This document shows, piece after piece, positions 29,735-39,279 of a stretch of DNA of 48,169 nt; position 1 is the stretch's first letter, and each line of letters opens with the position of its first letter. The notes below the pieces were generated by a model. The model saw only the letters and a list, made by a program, of their open reading frames with translations, searched no databases and was not told the origin of the DNA. This stretch comes from Burkholderiaceae bacterium (GTDB lineage Bacteria > Pseudomonadota > Gammaproteobacteria > Burkholderiales > Burkholderiaceae_C). The stretch lies in assembly GCA_025458585.1 (NCBI GenBank), contig JALOSD010000012.1, positions 1 through 48,169 of the forward strand, in the 5' to 3' direction. The position numbers and the translations under genes were made by a program.

Positions 29735-31568
29735 ATGACCCGTGCGCCCCGCCTCCAGCCGATCGCCGCCCGCCGTGCGGCGGCCCGTGCGGCGGCTCGC
29801 ATCACGCTGTGGTGGCTGCTCGTCGTGGCGGCGTTCGCGGGCGCGGCGCCGGCCGCCGCGGCGACGGTCGAGATCCGGCAGGCGCTCGCCGTGGTCTCCG
29901 ACGGCGAACGTTTCCCGACCGACGCGGCGGCGCAGCCGGTCGCGCTGCCCGACGACTGGGCGCTCTCGCGCCCCGGGGTCTCGGGACCCGTGTGGTACCG
30001 CGTCGCGTTCGACGCGCCGGGCGTGGCCGACAGCGGCGAGCTGTTCGCGCTCTACGTCGAGCGCGTGTGCTCGACGCTCGAGGTTCAGCTCAACGGCCAC
30101 CGCGTACACGTCGCGGGTCGTCTCGCGCCGCCGGTCACGCGCAACTGCCAATACCCGCAGCTCGTGTCGCTGCCGTCGGCGCTGCTGCAGCCGCAGGGCA
30201 ACGTGCTCGACCTCAAGGTCGCCGGCGATGCGCTGACGCACGTCGCGTCGCGCCAGCGCGCCGGCGGCCTGTCGGTGCTGCGGCTCGGAGCCCACGCCGA
30301 CCTCGCGCCGCGACACGGGCAGGTGCGTCTGGCCAACGTGACGCTGCCGCAGGTCTCGAGCGCGGTGCTGGCGCTGCTGGGCAGCATGATGATCCTGATG
30401 GGTGGCCTCAACCGCACCTACAGCCACCTCGCCTACTTCGGCGCGCTCGCGATCGGCTGGGCCGCCATCGGCGCGCGCCTGTGGTGGAACGACCTGCCGC
30501 TCGACAGCCGCAACGCCGAACTGCTGCTGGTGTCGTTCATGCCGTGGGTCGCGCTCGCGGCGGTGCAGTTCCTGCTGCGCTACGCGGGCGGGCGCAAGCG
30601 GCGCTGGATCGACGCGCTGCTCTACGCGCAGTGCGCGCTGGTGCCGTGGACGCTGGTGCTGGCCGGCGCGCCGCAGCTGTTCACGGTGGCCACCGCCTGG
30701 TACGTGCTGTTTGCCGCCGAAGTGGTCGTGGCGACCGTGATCTACCTTCGCCTGACGTGGCACCACCATCGCAAGCGGTTCTGGCCGATGGCGGCGGCGA
30801 TGGCGGTGGCGCTGGCCGGTCGCCTTCGTCGCGCTGGGGCTGCACATGATGCGCGAGTACGGCCGCGCGCTCGAGGCCGCCGAGGAGGGCCGGCAGTCGC
30901 TCGAGACGCGCGTGCGCGAAGTCACCGAGCAGATCGAGCGCAACTACGAGCAGCTCGCCGAGCTGCGCGTCGAGCAGGTGACGATGCAGGAGCGCAAGCG
31001 CATCGCCGCCGACCTGCACGACGACCTCGGCGCCAAGCTGCTGACGATCGTGCACACGAGCGACAACGACCGCATCGCGACGCTCGCGCGCGAGGCGCTC
31101 GAGGAGATGCGGCTGTCGGTGCGCGGCCTCACGGGCAAGCCGGTGCGGCTGCTCGACGCGCTCGGCGACTGGCGCGCCGAGGTCGTGTCGCGGCTCGGCC
31201 AGACCGGCATCGAGGCCGAGTGGTCGGCGCCGATCGAGGACCAGGAGCTGATGCTCGCGGCGCGCGTGTACGTGCAGACGACGCGCATCCTGCGCGAGGC
31301 GGTCAACAACATCATCAAGCACAGCGGCGCGTCGCGCTGCACGGTGCGCGTCGCGCTCGACGGCGACGACTTTCGCCTGACGATCCAGGACAACGGCCGC
31401 GGCATTCCACTGGAGCTCGACGGGCGGCTCGACCGCGGCCACGGCATGTCGAGCATGAAGCATCGCGCGAAGCAGATGAACGGCCAGTGCCTCGTCGAGT
31501 CGGGCGCCGGCTACGGAACCGTGATTCGGCTCACGCTTCCGCTCGAACGCGGCCCCGCAGCGGCGTGA
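29735..31568 (+). pseudogene. NarL-type sensor histidine kinase disrupted by an internal deletion/frameshift near 30815-30822
   Basis: N-terminal membrane sensor in the frame from ATG 29735; after ...FWPMAAAMAVALAG the reading frame shifts and VAFVALGLHMMREYGR...ERKRIAADLHDDLGAKLLTI...DNGRGIPLE...GHGMSSMKHRA continues in another frame (ORF 30846..31568). Confidence 0.8.
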
Positions 31569-31609
31569 CGCGCTGTTAGCATTTTTCACGCCTGCCAAAG
31601 GGGCCGCCC

Positions 31610-32260
31610 ATGAAGACCATCCTGCTGCTGGAAGACCTGCCGCAGATCCGTGCCTGGCTGAAGGACCTGCTGCTCGAGGTCTTCCCCGACGCCGACATCA
31701 GCGAGGCCGCGCGCGTGCACGAGGCGCTGTCGCTCGTCTCGGCGGTGGGCTTCGACCTGGCGCTGATCGACCTCGGCCTGCCCGACGGCTCGGGCGTCGA
31801 CGTCATCTCGGCCCTGCGCGAGCAGCAGCCCGAGGCACAGTCGGTCGTCGTCTCGATCCACGACGACGATGACCACCTGTTCCCAGCGCTGCAGGCTGGC
31901 GCGTACGGCTACATCCTGAAGGAGCAGGCGCGCGAGCTGATCAAGCTGCAGTTGCAGCGCATCAGCCAGGGCGAGCCGCCGCTGTCGCCGTCGATCGCGC
32001 GCAAGGTCATCGCGCACTTCGCCGCGCAGGCGCGGCCGCAGCTGCCCACCGAGCCGCGGGTGCAGCTGACCGACCGCGAGAACGAGGTGCTGCTGCGCGT
32101 GGCCAAGGGCTTCACGCTGCCCGAGATCGGCCAGCAGCTGAACCTGTCGCGGCACACGATCGCCGACTACGTCAAGCAGATCTACCGCAAGCTCAACGTG
32201 AGCTCGCGCGCCGAGGCCGCGCTCGAGGCGCAGCGGCTCGGGCTGTTCGGCCGCCGATGA
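31610..32260 (+). CDS. LuxR/NarL-family response regulator
   Basis: [17 protein letters not shown]...[16 protein letters not shown]...[43 protein letters not shown]. Confidence 0.95.
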   Translation: MKTILLLEDLPQIRAWLKDLLLEVFPDADISEAARVHEALSLVSAVGFDLALIDLGLPDGSGVDVISALREQQPEAQSVVVSIHDDDDHLFPALQAGAYGYILKEQARELIKLQLQRISQGEPPLSPSIARKVIAHFAAQARPQLPTEPRVQLTDRENEVLLRVAKGFTLPEIGQQLNLSRHTIADYVKQIYRKLNVSSRAEAALEAQRLGLFGRR

Positions 32261-32829
32261 TCGGCCGGCTCAGCGGCACGCTGGCCGAGAAGTCGCCGCC
32301 GACGCTGCTCGTCGACGTGGGCGGCGTCGGCTACGAGGTCGACGTGCCGATGAGCACGTTCTACAACCTGCCGGCGCTCGGCGAGCGCGTGACGCTGCTG
32401 ACGCACTTCGTCGTGCGCGAGGACGCGCAGACGCTCTACGGCTTCCTCACCGCCGGCGAGCGCGCGACGTTCCGCGAACTCGTGAAGATCAGCGGCGTCG
32501 GCCCGCGCACCGCGCTCGCGATCCTTTCGGGGCTGAGCGTGGCCGACCTCGCACAGGCGGTCGCGACGCAAAGCGGCGCGCGGCTCGTGAAGGTGCCGGG
32601 CATCGGCAAGAAGACCGCCGAGCGGCTGCTGCTCGAGCTCAAGGGCAAGCTCGGCGACGCCGTCGCCGCGCCGGCGAGCGTCGCGGGCGAGGCGCAGGCC
32701 GACATCGTGCAGGCGCTCGTCGCGCTCGGCTACCACGAGCGCGAGGCGAGCGCGGCGCTGAAGGCACTGCCGGCCGACGTCGGCGTCGCCGAGGGCATCA
32801 AGCTCGCGCTGAAGGCGTTGTCGAAGTGA
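32257..32829 (+). CDS. ruvA: Holliday junction branch migration protein RuvA
   Basis: [39 protein letters not shown]...[19 protein letters not shown]...[22 protein letters not shown]. Confidence 0.97.
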   Translation: MIGRLSGTLAEKSPPTLLVDVGGVGYEVDVPMSTFYNLPALGERVTLLTHFVVREDAQTLYGFLTAGERATFRELVKISGVGPRTALAILSGLSVADLAQAVATQSGARLVKVPGIGKKTAERLLLELKGKLGDAVAAPASVAGEAQADIVQALVALGYHEREASAALKALPADVGVAEGIKLALKALSK

Positions 32830-32857
32830 CCGCCCGCGGCGCGCGCCGCGGTGGGCG

Positions 32858-33691
32858 TCAATCGACGAAGAAGTCCGGGATGAAGTCGGTCGTGCCCGGC
32901 ACGACGCTGTAGCGGTCGAGGTCGGTCACGCCGTGCTGCGCGAGCAGCGTGTCGTCGATGAAGAAGTTGCCCGTGGTCGTCTTCGCGTCGCGGGTGAGCA
33001 CCAGGCAGGCGGCGTCGGCCAGGATCTCGGGCCTGCGGCACTTGTCCAGGTCGACGCCGGGGATCATCTGCAGCGCCGCGGTGGCGATCGCCGTGCGCGG
33101 CCACAGGCTGTTGACGCCGATGCCGTGGCGGGCGAACTCGGCGGCGTGGCCGAGGGTGCACATGCTCATGCCGTACTTGGCCATCGTGTACGCCGTGTGG
33201 TGCGCGAACCAGTGCGGCTTCATCGACAGCGGCGGCGCCATGTTCAGCACGTGCGGGTTGCGCCCCGCCTTGCCAGACTCGATCAGGTGCGGCAGGCAGG
33301 CCTGCGTGCAGCAGTAGGTGCCGCGCACGTTGACGCCGAACATCAGGTCGAAGCGCTTCATCGGCGTCGCCGCCGTGCCGGTCAGGCTGATCGCGCTGGC
33401 GTTGTTGACGAGGATGTCGATGCCGCCGAAGCGCTCGACCGCCGCGCGCACCGCGGCGGCCACGGCGTCCTCGTCGCGGATGTCGGTGGGCACGGGCAGC
33501 GCCTGGCCACCGGCGGCTTCGACCTCCTCGGCGGCCGAATACAGCGTGCCGGGCAGCTTCGGATTCGGCTCGGTGGTCTTGGCCACCAGCACGACGTTCG
33601 CGCCGTCGGCGGCGGCGCGCTTCGCGATCGCCAGGCCGATGCCACGGCTGGCGCCGGTGACGAACAGGGTCTTGCCTTGCAGCGTGGTCAT
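32858..33691 (-). CDS. SDR family oxidoreductase (HSDL2-like)
   Basis: MTTLQGKTLFVTGASRGIGLAIAKRAAADGANVVLVAKT...DILVNNASAI...YTMAKYGMSMCTLGHAAEF. Confidence 0.93.
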   Translation of the reverse strand: MTTLQGKTLFVTGASRGIGLAIAKRAAADGANVVLVAKTTEPNPKLPGTLYSAAEEVEAAGGQALPVPTDIRDEDAVAAAVRAAVERFGGIDILVNNASAISLTGTAATPMKRFDLMFGVNVRGTYCCTQACLPHLIESGKAGRNPHVLNMAPPLSMKPHWFAHHTAYTMAKYGMSMCTLGHAAEFARHGIGVNSLWPRTAIATAALQMIPGVDLDKCRRPEILADAACLVLTRDAKTTTGNFFIDDTLLAQHGVTDLDRYSVVPGTTDFIPDFFVD

Positions 33692-34431
33692 CGGGGACTC
33701 TCCTGGCGTTGAAGGCGCGGCCACACGTGGGTCGCGATGTGCTCGGCGAGCGCGAGTCCGCACAGGCGGTACACCGGCTCGCCGGGGTGGAACCCGTCGC
33801 TGGCCATCACGCGCGGGTCCAGCGGCAGGTCGATCGGGATGTGGCTCACGTCGTCGCGCCGCGCGGCCCAGCGCGCGAGCGCCGTGTCGTGCCGGCGCGC
33901 GTCGGCGCCCATCACCCAGCGCAGCGGCTGCGGCAGGCCGGGGAAACGGTGCACCGGCGGCAGCGGCATGAAGATCACGTGGCGCACCCGGGCCTGCTCG
34001 TGCAGGTGCGCGACGAGGCGCTCGCGCGCCGCGATCGCACGGCGCGCCGGCACCTGCTCGATCACGTCGTTGACGCCGAGCGCGAACACGGCCACGTCGG
34101 CGTGCCACGGCTCGGCGGCCTCGGCGAGCAGGTCGGCGCACTGCGCCGTCGTCAGGCCCGAGCGCGCGACGAGCCGCCACGCGACGGCAGCACCGATGCG
34201 CTCGGCGAGCGGTCGCGCCGTCTGCCCTGCGAGCGCCTCGTCCTGCGTCGCGACGCCGACACCGGCGGCCGACGAGTCGCCGCCGATCAGCAGCCGCAGC
34301 GCGACGGGCCCGTCGCCGACCACGCCTTCGCGCGGCCCGTCGGCCTCGGGCAGGCGCGGCAGGCGCCGGCGCGTGGCCAGCGCCTGCGCGACGAGCAGCG
34401 GGCTCAACACGAGCTTGGCCGCGAGGCTCAT
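33688..34431 (-). CDS. SGNH/GDSL hydrolase family protein
   Basis: LRLLIGGDSSAAGVGVATQDEAL...DVAVFALGVNDVIEQVP...DGFHPGEPVYRLCG. Confidence 0.88.
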   Translation of the reverse strand: MSLAAKLVLSPLLVAQALATRRRLPRLPEADGPREGVVGDGPVALRLLIGGDSSAAGVGVATQDEALAGQTARPLAERIGAAVAWRLVARSGLTTAQCADLLAEAAEPWHADVAVFALGVNDVIEQVPARRAIAARERLVAHLHEQARVRHVIFMPLPPVHRFPGLPQPLRWVMGADARRHDTALARWAARRDDVSHIPIDLPLDPRVMASDGFHPGEPVYRLCGLALAEHIATHVWPRLQRQESPR

Positions 34432-34450
34432 CGCGCGCTGCCGGAGGACG

Positions 34451-35218
34451 TCAGAACTTGCCGTAGTCGGGCGCGCGCTTCTGGAAGAAGGCCTGGAACG
34501 CCTCCATCGCCTCGGGGCTGCGCAGGCGGCGGGTGAAGATCTCGCCCTCGGCCGCGATGACCTGCAGGATCTGCTCGCGGTGCGGCGCGTGCATCAGCGC
34601 CTTGGCGTCGCGCACGGCGCCGGGCGGCAGCGCGTTGAAGCGCTCGGCCACGCGGCGCGCATGCGGCAGCACCTCGGCGGCCGGCAGCACGGCGTTGGCG
34701 ATGCCGCAATCGACGGCCTCGGCGCCGGTGAACGGGTCGCCGAGCAGCAGCTTCTCGGCCGCCTTGCGCTGCCCCATCAGCCGCGGCACGAGCAGGCTCG
34801 ACGCGTACTCGGGCACCAGCGCCAGACCGACGAAGGGCATCGCCAGCCGCGCGTCGTCGGCGACGTAGACGAAGTCGCAGTGCAGCAGCATCGTCGTGCC
34901 GATGCCGATCGCCGCACCGGTCACCGCCGCGACGACGGGCTTGTCGCACTCGAGCAGCGCGCGCATGAAGCGGTACACGGGGCTGTCGTCGCCCTGCGGC
35001 GGGCGCTGCACGAAGTCCTCGATGTCGTTGCCCGACGTGAAGATGCCCGGCTGGCCGGTGATCAGTAGCGCGCGCACCTCGCGCGCCTCGACCGCCCCCG
35101 CGATCGCCTCGGCCATCGCCGTGTACATCGCCTGCGTGAGCGCGTTCTTCTTCTCCGGCCGCGCGATCTCGATCGTCGCCACGCCGTTGACGACGGCGGT
35201 CTTGATGTGCTGGGACAC
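34451..35218 (-). CDS. Enoyl-CoA hydratase/isomerase family protein
   Basis: GTG start with upstream AGGAG; VATIEIARPEKKNALTQAMYTAMAEAI...SGNDIEDF...VVAAVTGAAIGIGTTMLLHCDFVYVADDARLAMPFVGLALVPE. Confidence 0.92.
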   Translation of the reverse strand: MSQHIKTAVVNGVATIEIARPEKKNALTQAMYTAMAEAIAGAVEAREVRALLITGQPGIFTSGNDIEDFVQRPPQGDDSPVYRFMRALLECDKPVVAAVTGAAIGIGTTMLLHCDFVYVADDARLAMPFVGLALVPEYASSLLVPRLMGQRKAAEKLLLGDPFTGAEAVDCGIANAVLPAAEVLPHARRVAERFNALPPGAVRDAKALMHAPHREQILQVIAAEGEIFTRRLRSPEAMEAFQAFFQKRAPDYGKF

Positions 35219-35237
35219 GTCGTGCTCCTGCGCCGGG

Positions 35238-36467
35238 TCACACGCGTTCAAAGATGCCCGCCGCGCCCTGGCCGGTGCCGACGCACATCGTGACCATGCC
35301 GTACTTCAGGCCCTTGCGGCGCAGCGCGTGCACGACGGTGGCGGCGCGGATCGCGCCGGTGGCGCCCAGCGGGTGGCCGAGCGCGATCGCGCCGCCCATC
35401 GGGTTGACCACCGCCGGGTTCAGCCCGACGCTGTCGATCACCGCCAGCGACTGCGCGGCGAACGCCTCGTTGAGCTCGATCCAGCCCATGTCGTCGAGCT
35501 TCAGCCCGGCCGACTTCAGCGCCGCCGGAATCGCCTCGATCGGGCCGATGCCCATGATTTCGGGCGGCACGCCGCGCGACGCGAAGCTGACGAAGCGCGC
35601 CAGCGGCTTGAGGTCGAAGCGCTTGACCGCCGCCTCGCTGGCGAGGATCAGGCAGCCCGCGCCGTCGCTGGTCTGCGAACTGTTGCCCGCGGTCACGCTG
35701 CCCATGCCGGTGGCCTTGCCCGTCGGGTCCTTCGGCGACGCGAACACCGGCTTCAGCCTCGCCAGCGCCTCGAGCGTGGTGTCGGCGCGCGGGCCTTCGT
35801 CGAGGCTCACGGTGCGCGTCGACAGCGCGACGTCGCCGGTGTCGAGGTTCGGCGTGCGCGTGACGACGTCGAACGGCGTGATCTCGTCGGCGAACTCGCC
35901 GGCCTGCTGCGCCGCGATCGCGCGGCGGTGCGACTCGAGCGCGAACGCGTCCTGCCGCTCGCGGCTCACCTTCCACTGCGCCGCGACCTTCTCGGCGGTC
36001 AGGCCCATGCCGTAGGCGATGCCGACGTTCTCGTCGCGCGCGAACACGGCCGGGTTGAACGACGGCTTGTTGCCGCTCATCGGCACCATGCTCATGCTCT
36101 CGCAGCCGCCGGCGATCATCACCTCGGCCTCGCCGACGCGGATGCGGTCGGCCGCCATCTGCACCGCGGTCAGGCCCGAGGCGCAGAAACGGTTGACGGT
36201 GACGCCGCCGACCGAGTTCGGCAGCCCGGCCAGCAGCGCCGCGACACGCGCGACGTTCAGCCCCTGCTCGCCCTCGGGCATCGCGCAGCCGACGATCGCG
36301 TCCTCGATTGCCTTCGGGTCGAGCCCGGGCACCTGCCCGAGCGCACCCTGGATCGCGGCGACCAGCAGGTCGTCGGGGCGCGTGTTCCTGAAATACCCGC
36401 GACCGGACTTGCCGATCGGCGTGCGGGTGGCGGCGACGATGTAGGCGTCCTGGATCTGTTTGCTCAT
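35238..36467 (-). CDS. Acetyl-CoA C-acyltransferase (thiolase)
   Basis: MSKQIQDAYIVAATRTPIGKSGRGYF...VNRFCASGLTAVQMAADRI...NPMGGAIALGHPLGATGAIRAAT...MCVGTGQGAAGIFE. Confidence 0.95.
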   Translation of the reverse strand: MSKQIQDAYIVAATRTPIGKSGRGYFRNTRPDDLLVAAIQGALGQVPGLDPKAIEDAIVGCAMPEGEQGLNVARVAALLAGLPNSVGGVTVNRFCASGLTAVQMAADRIRVGEAEVMIAGGCESMSMVPMSGNKPSFNPAVFARDENVGIAYGMGLTAEKVAAQWKVSRERQDAFALESHRRAIAAQQAGEFADEITPFDVVTRTPNLDTGDVALSTRTVSLDEGPRADTTLEALARLKPVFASPKDPTGKATGMGSVTAGNSSQTSDGAGCLILASEAAVKRFDLKPLARFVSFASRGVPPEIMGIGPIEAIPAALKSAGLKLDDMGWIELNEAFAAQSLAVIDSVGLNPAVVNPMGGAIALGHPLGATGAIRAATVVHALRRKGLKYGMVTMCVGTGQGAAGIFERV

Positions 36468-36478
36468 TCGTCGCTCCT

Positions 36479-38817
36479 TCAGTTGCGAACCGGCTTGCCC
36501 GTTTGGAGCATGCCCATGATGCGTTCCTGCGTCTTCGGATGGTCGAGCAGGCTGCAGAAGTGCTTGCGCTCGAGCGCCATCAGGTACTCCTCGCTGACCG
36601 GCGTGCCGGCGTCGACCTCGCCGCCGCACACCACGTCGGCGATCAGGCTGCCGATGTGGAAGTCGTGCGCGCTGATGCGATCGCCGAGCGGCCCGCGACC
36701 GGGAACGTCGACTTCAACGGCGGACGCCAGCCGGCGTCGGCCATCGCCTTCACCTGGCCGATTGCGACGTGCAGCAGCTCGTCCTTGTGCGCGACGATCA
36801 CGTCGCCGTCGAGCAGGTAGCCGAGCTTGCGGCTCTCGATCGCGCTGGTGCCGACCTTGGCCATCGCCGCGGCCAGGTAGCCCTCGCGCAGGAACGCGAG
36901 CAGGTCACTGCCCGGCGCCTGGGCGGCCGCCTCGGCGGCGCGGCGCGCGATGTAGGTCAGGCCGCCGCCGGCCGGCACGAGGCCGACGCCGACCTCGACG
37001 AAGCCCATGTAGCTCTCCATGTGCACGACGCGGCGCGCGCAGTGGATCGCGATCTCGTTGCCGCCGCCGAGCGCCAGCCCGCGCACCGCCGCCACCACCG
37101 GCACCTGCGCATAGCGCATCGCGAGCAGCAGGTCCTGCAGCTTCTTGATCTCGGGCGCGATGCCCTTCGAGCCGTGCTTCATGAACACCGGCATCAGCGA
37201 CTCGAGGTTGGCACCGGCCGAGAACACGTCGTCGGGCGACCAGAGCACGAGGCCGGCGTAGTCCTGCTCGGCGATCTCGAGCGCCTTGGCCAGACCTTCC
37301 ATCACCGCCGGGCTGATCAGGTGCAGCTTGGCCGTGATGCTGGCCACAAGCACCTGCCCGTCGGGCGTCCAGACGCGGATCTCCTCGTTGCGGAAGCGCT
37401 CGGTGCCGACGTCCAGCGGGTCAGCCTGGTTCCAGCCGACGAGCGACTCGGGGAACAGCTGGCGCTGGTAGACCGGCAGCGCGGTGGGCGGCAGGACGCG
37501 CTGCTGCGACGGGCTCCACGAGCCGTGCGCCGTGTGCACCCCGTCGCGCCCGTCGAACACCCAGTCGGGCAGCGGCGCGTTGCACAGCGCCTTGCCGGCG
37601 TCGATGTCCTCCTTCACCCACTGCGCGACCTGCTTCCAGCCGGCGGCCTGCCACAGTTCGAACGGGCCCTGCTTCATGCCGAAGCCGCGGCGCATCGCGA
37701 AGTCCACGTGGCGCGCGCTGTCGGCGACGTCGGCCAGGTGCACCGCGGCGTAGTGGAACGCGTCGCGCAGGATCGCCCAGACGAATTGCGCCTGCGGGTT
37801 CGAGCTCTCGCGCAGCAGCTTCAGGCGCTCGGCCGGCGGCTTCTTCAGGATGCGCTCGACGAGCGCGTCGGCCTTGCCGCCCGCGGGCACGTACTCGCCG
37901 GTCGCCGGGTCGAGGCGCAGGATCGCCTTGCCGTCCTTGCGGTAGAAGCCGGCGCCGCTCTTCTGGCCGAGCGCGCCCTTCGCGATCAGGCCCGCCAGCG
38001 CCGGCGGCGTCGCGTAGGTGGCGTAGAACGGGTCGCCCTGCAGCGTGTCCTGCATCGTCTTGATCACGTGCGCCATCGTGTCGAGGCCCACGACGTCGGC
38101 GGTGCGGAACGTGCCGCTCGAGGCGCGGCCCATCTTCTTGCCCGTCAGGTCGTCGACGACGTCGTACGACAGGCCGAACTTCGCGGCCTCGTGAATCGTC
38201 GCCAGCATGCCGGCGATGCCGACGCGGTTGGCGATGAAGTTGGGCGTGTCCTTCGCGCGCACCACCCCCTTGCCGAGCGTCGTCGTGCAGAAGGTCTCGA
38301 GCTGGTCGAGGATGTCGGCGCGCGTGGCCGGCGTCGGGATCAGCTCGACGAGCTGCATGTAGCGCGGCGGGTTGAAGAAGTGGATGCCGCAGAAGCGTTC
38401 GCGCATCGCCTCGGGCAGCGCCTCGCCGAGCTTCGTGATGCTCAGCCCCGACGTGTTCGACGCCAGGATGGCGTGCGGCGCGACAAAGGGCGCGATGCGC
38501 TCGTACAGCGCCAGCTTCCAGTCCATGCGCTCGGCGATCGCCTCGATCACCAGGTCGCAGCCGCGCAGCAACTCGGCGTGCTCGTCGTAGTTCGCGGGCT
38601 GGATGTGCGCGGCATCGTCGGCCACGCCCAGCGGCGAGGGCTTGAGCTTCTTCAGCCCGTCAATCGCCTTCAGCGCGATGCCGCTCTTCGGCCCTTGCTT
38701 CGCGGGCAGGTCGAACAGCACGACCGGCACGCGCACGTTGACCAGATGGGCGGCGATCTGCGCGCCCATCACCCCGGCGCCGAGCACGGCGACCTTGCGG
38801 ACATTGAATCGTTTCAT
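36479..38817 (-). pseudogene. FadB/FadJ-like 3-hydroxyacyl-CoA dehydrogenase/enoyl-CoA hydratase with a C-terminal frameshift/deletion near 36676-36684
   Basis: MKRFNVRKVAVLGAGVMGAQIAAHLVN... to STFPVAGRSAIA in one frame (ORF ends 36643); C-terminus ISAHDFHIGSLIADVVCGGEVDAGTPVSEEYLMALERKHFCSLLDHPKTQERIMGMLQTGKPVRN* is present in another frame, ending at 36479. Confidence 0.8.
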
Positions 38818-38827
38818 GAGCAGTTCC

Positions 38828-39259
38828 TTATTCGACGCGGATCCACGTCTGGTTGCGGTAGAACGGCCCGATGAAGCCGCGCACCTCGAGCGCCTTGCCG
38901 CCGTCCTTCGGCGTCATGCGCACCTTGTAGACCTTGCCGTTGTTCGGGTCGAGGATGGTGCCGCTGTCCCAGTGGCTCTCGCCGTCGGCCTTCCTCACGC
39001 CCTCGACGATCGTCATCCCGAGCACCGGCTGGTTCCTGCGCGAGCCGTCGCACTTGTCGCAGGTCGCGTCCTGCTTGGCCAGGTCGGCGATCTTCTCGAT
39101 CCGGCCGGTCAGCACGCCGCCCTGGTCGACGATGCGCACGAGCGACTTCTCCTGCTTCGTCTCGTCGTCGATCGTGCGCCACAGGCCGGCCGGCGTCGAC
39201 TGGGCGGCGGCGATCGCGCAAGCCACGGCGAGCAGCGCCGCGACGGTGAAACGCTTCAT
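38828..39259 (-). CDS. DUF2147 domain-containing secreted protein
   Basis: Signal peptide MKRFTVAALLAVACAIAAAQ then STPAGLWRTIDDETKQEKSLVRI...LTGRIEKIADL...GESHWDSGTILDPNNGKVYKVRMTPKDGGKALEVRGFIGPFYRNQTW. Confidence 0.9.
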   Translation of the reverse strand: MKRFTVAALLAVACAIAAAQSTPAGLWRTIDDETKQEKSLVRIVDQGGVLTGRIEKIADLAKQDATCDKCDGSRRNQPVLGMTIVEGVRKADGESHWDSGTILDPNNGKVYKVRMTPKDGGKALEVRGFIGPFYRNQTWIRVE

Positions 39260-39279
39260 CGGGTGCCTCCGGGCGCAGG

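Noticed and set aside
28709-31579. 956-aa plus-strand ORF
   Set aside because: Runs antisense through phoH, then through the kinase N-terminal half, and then out of frame; only the part from ATG 29735 to about 30820 is real coding.
36769-38874. 701-aa plus-strand ORF antisense to the FadB-like gene
   Set aside because: Antisense GC artefact with no domain signature.
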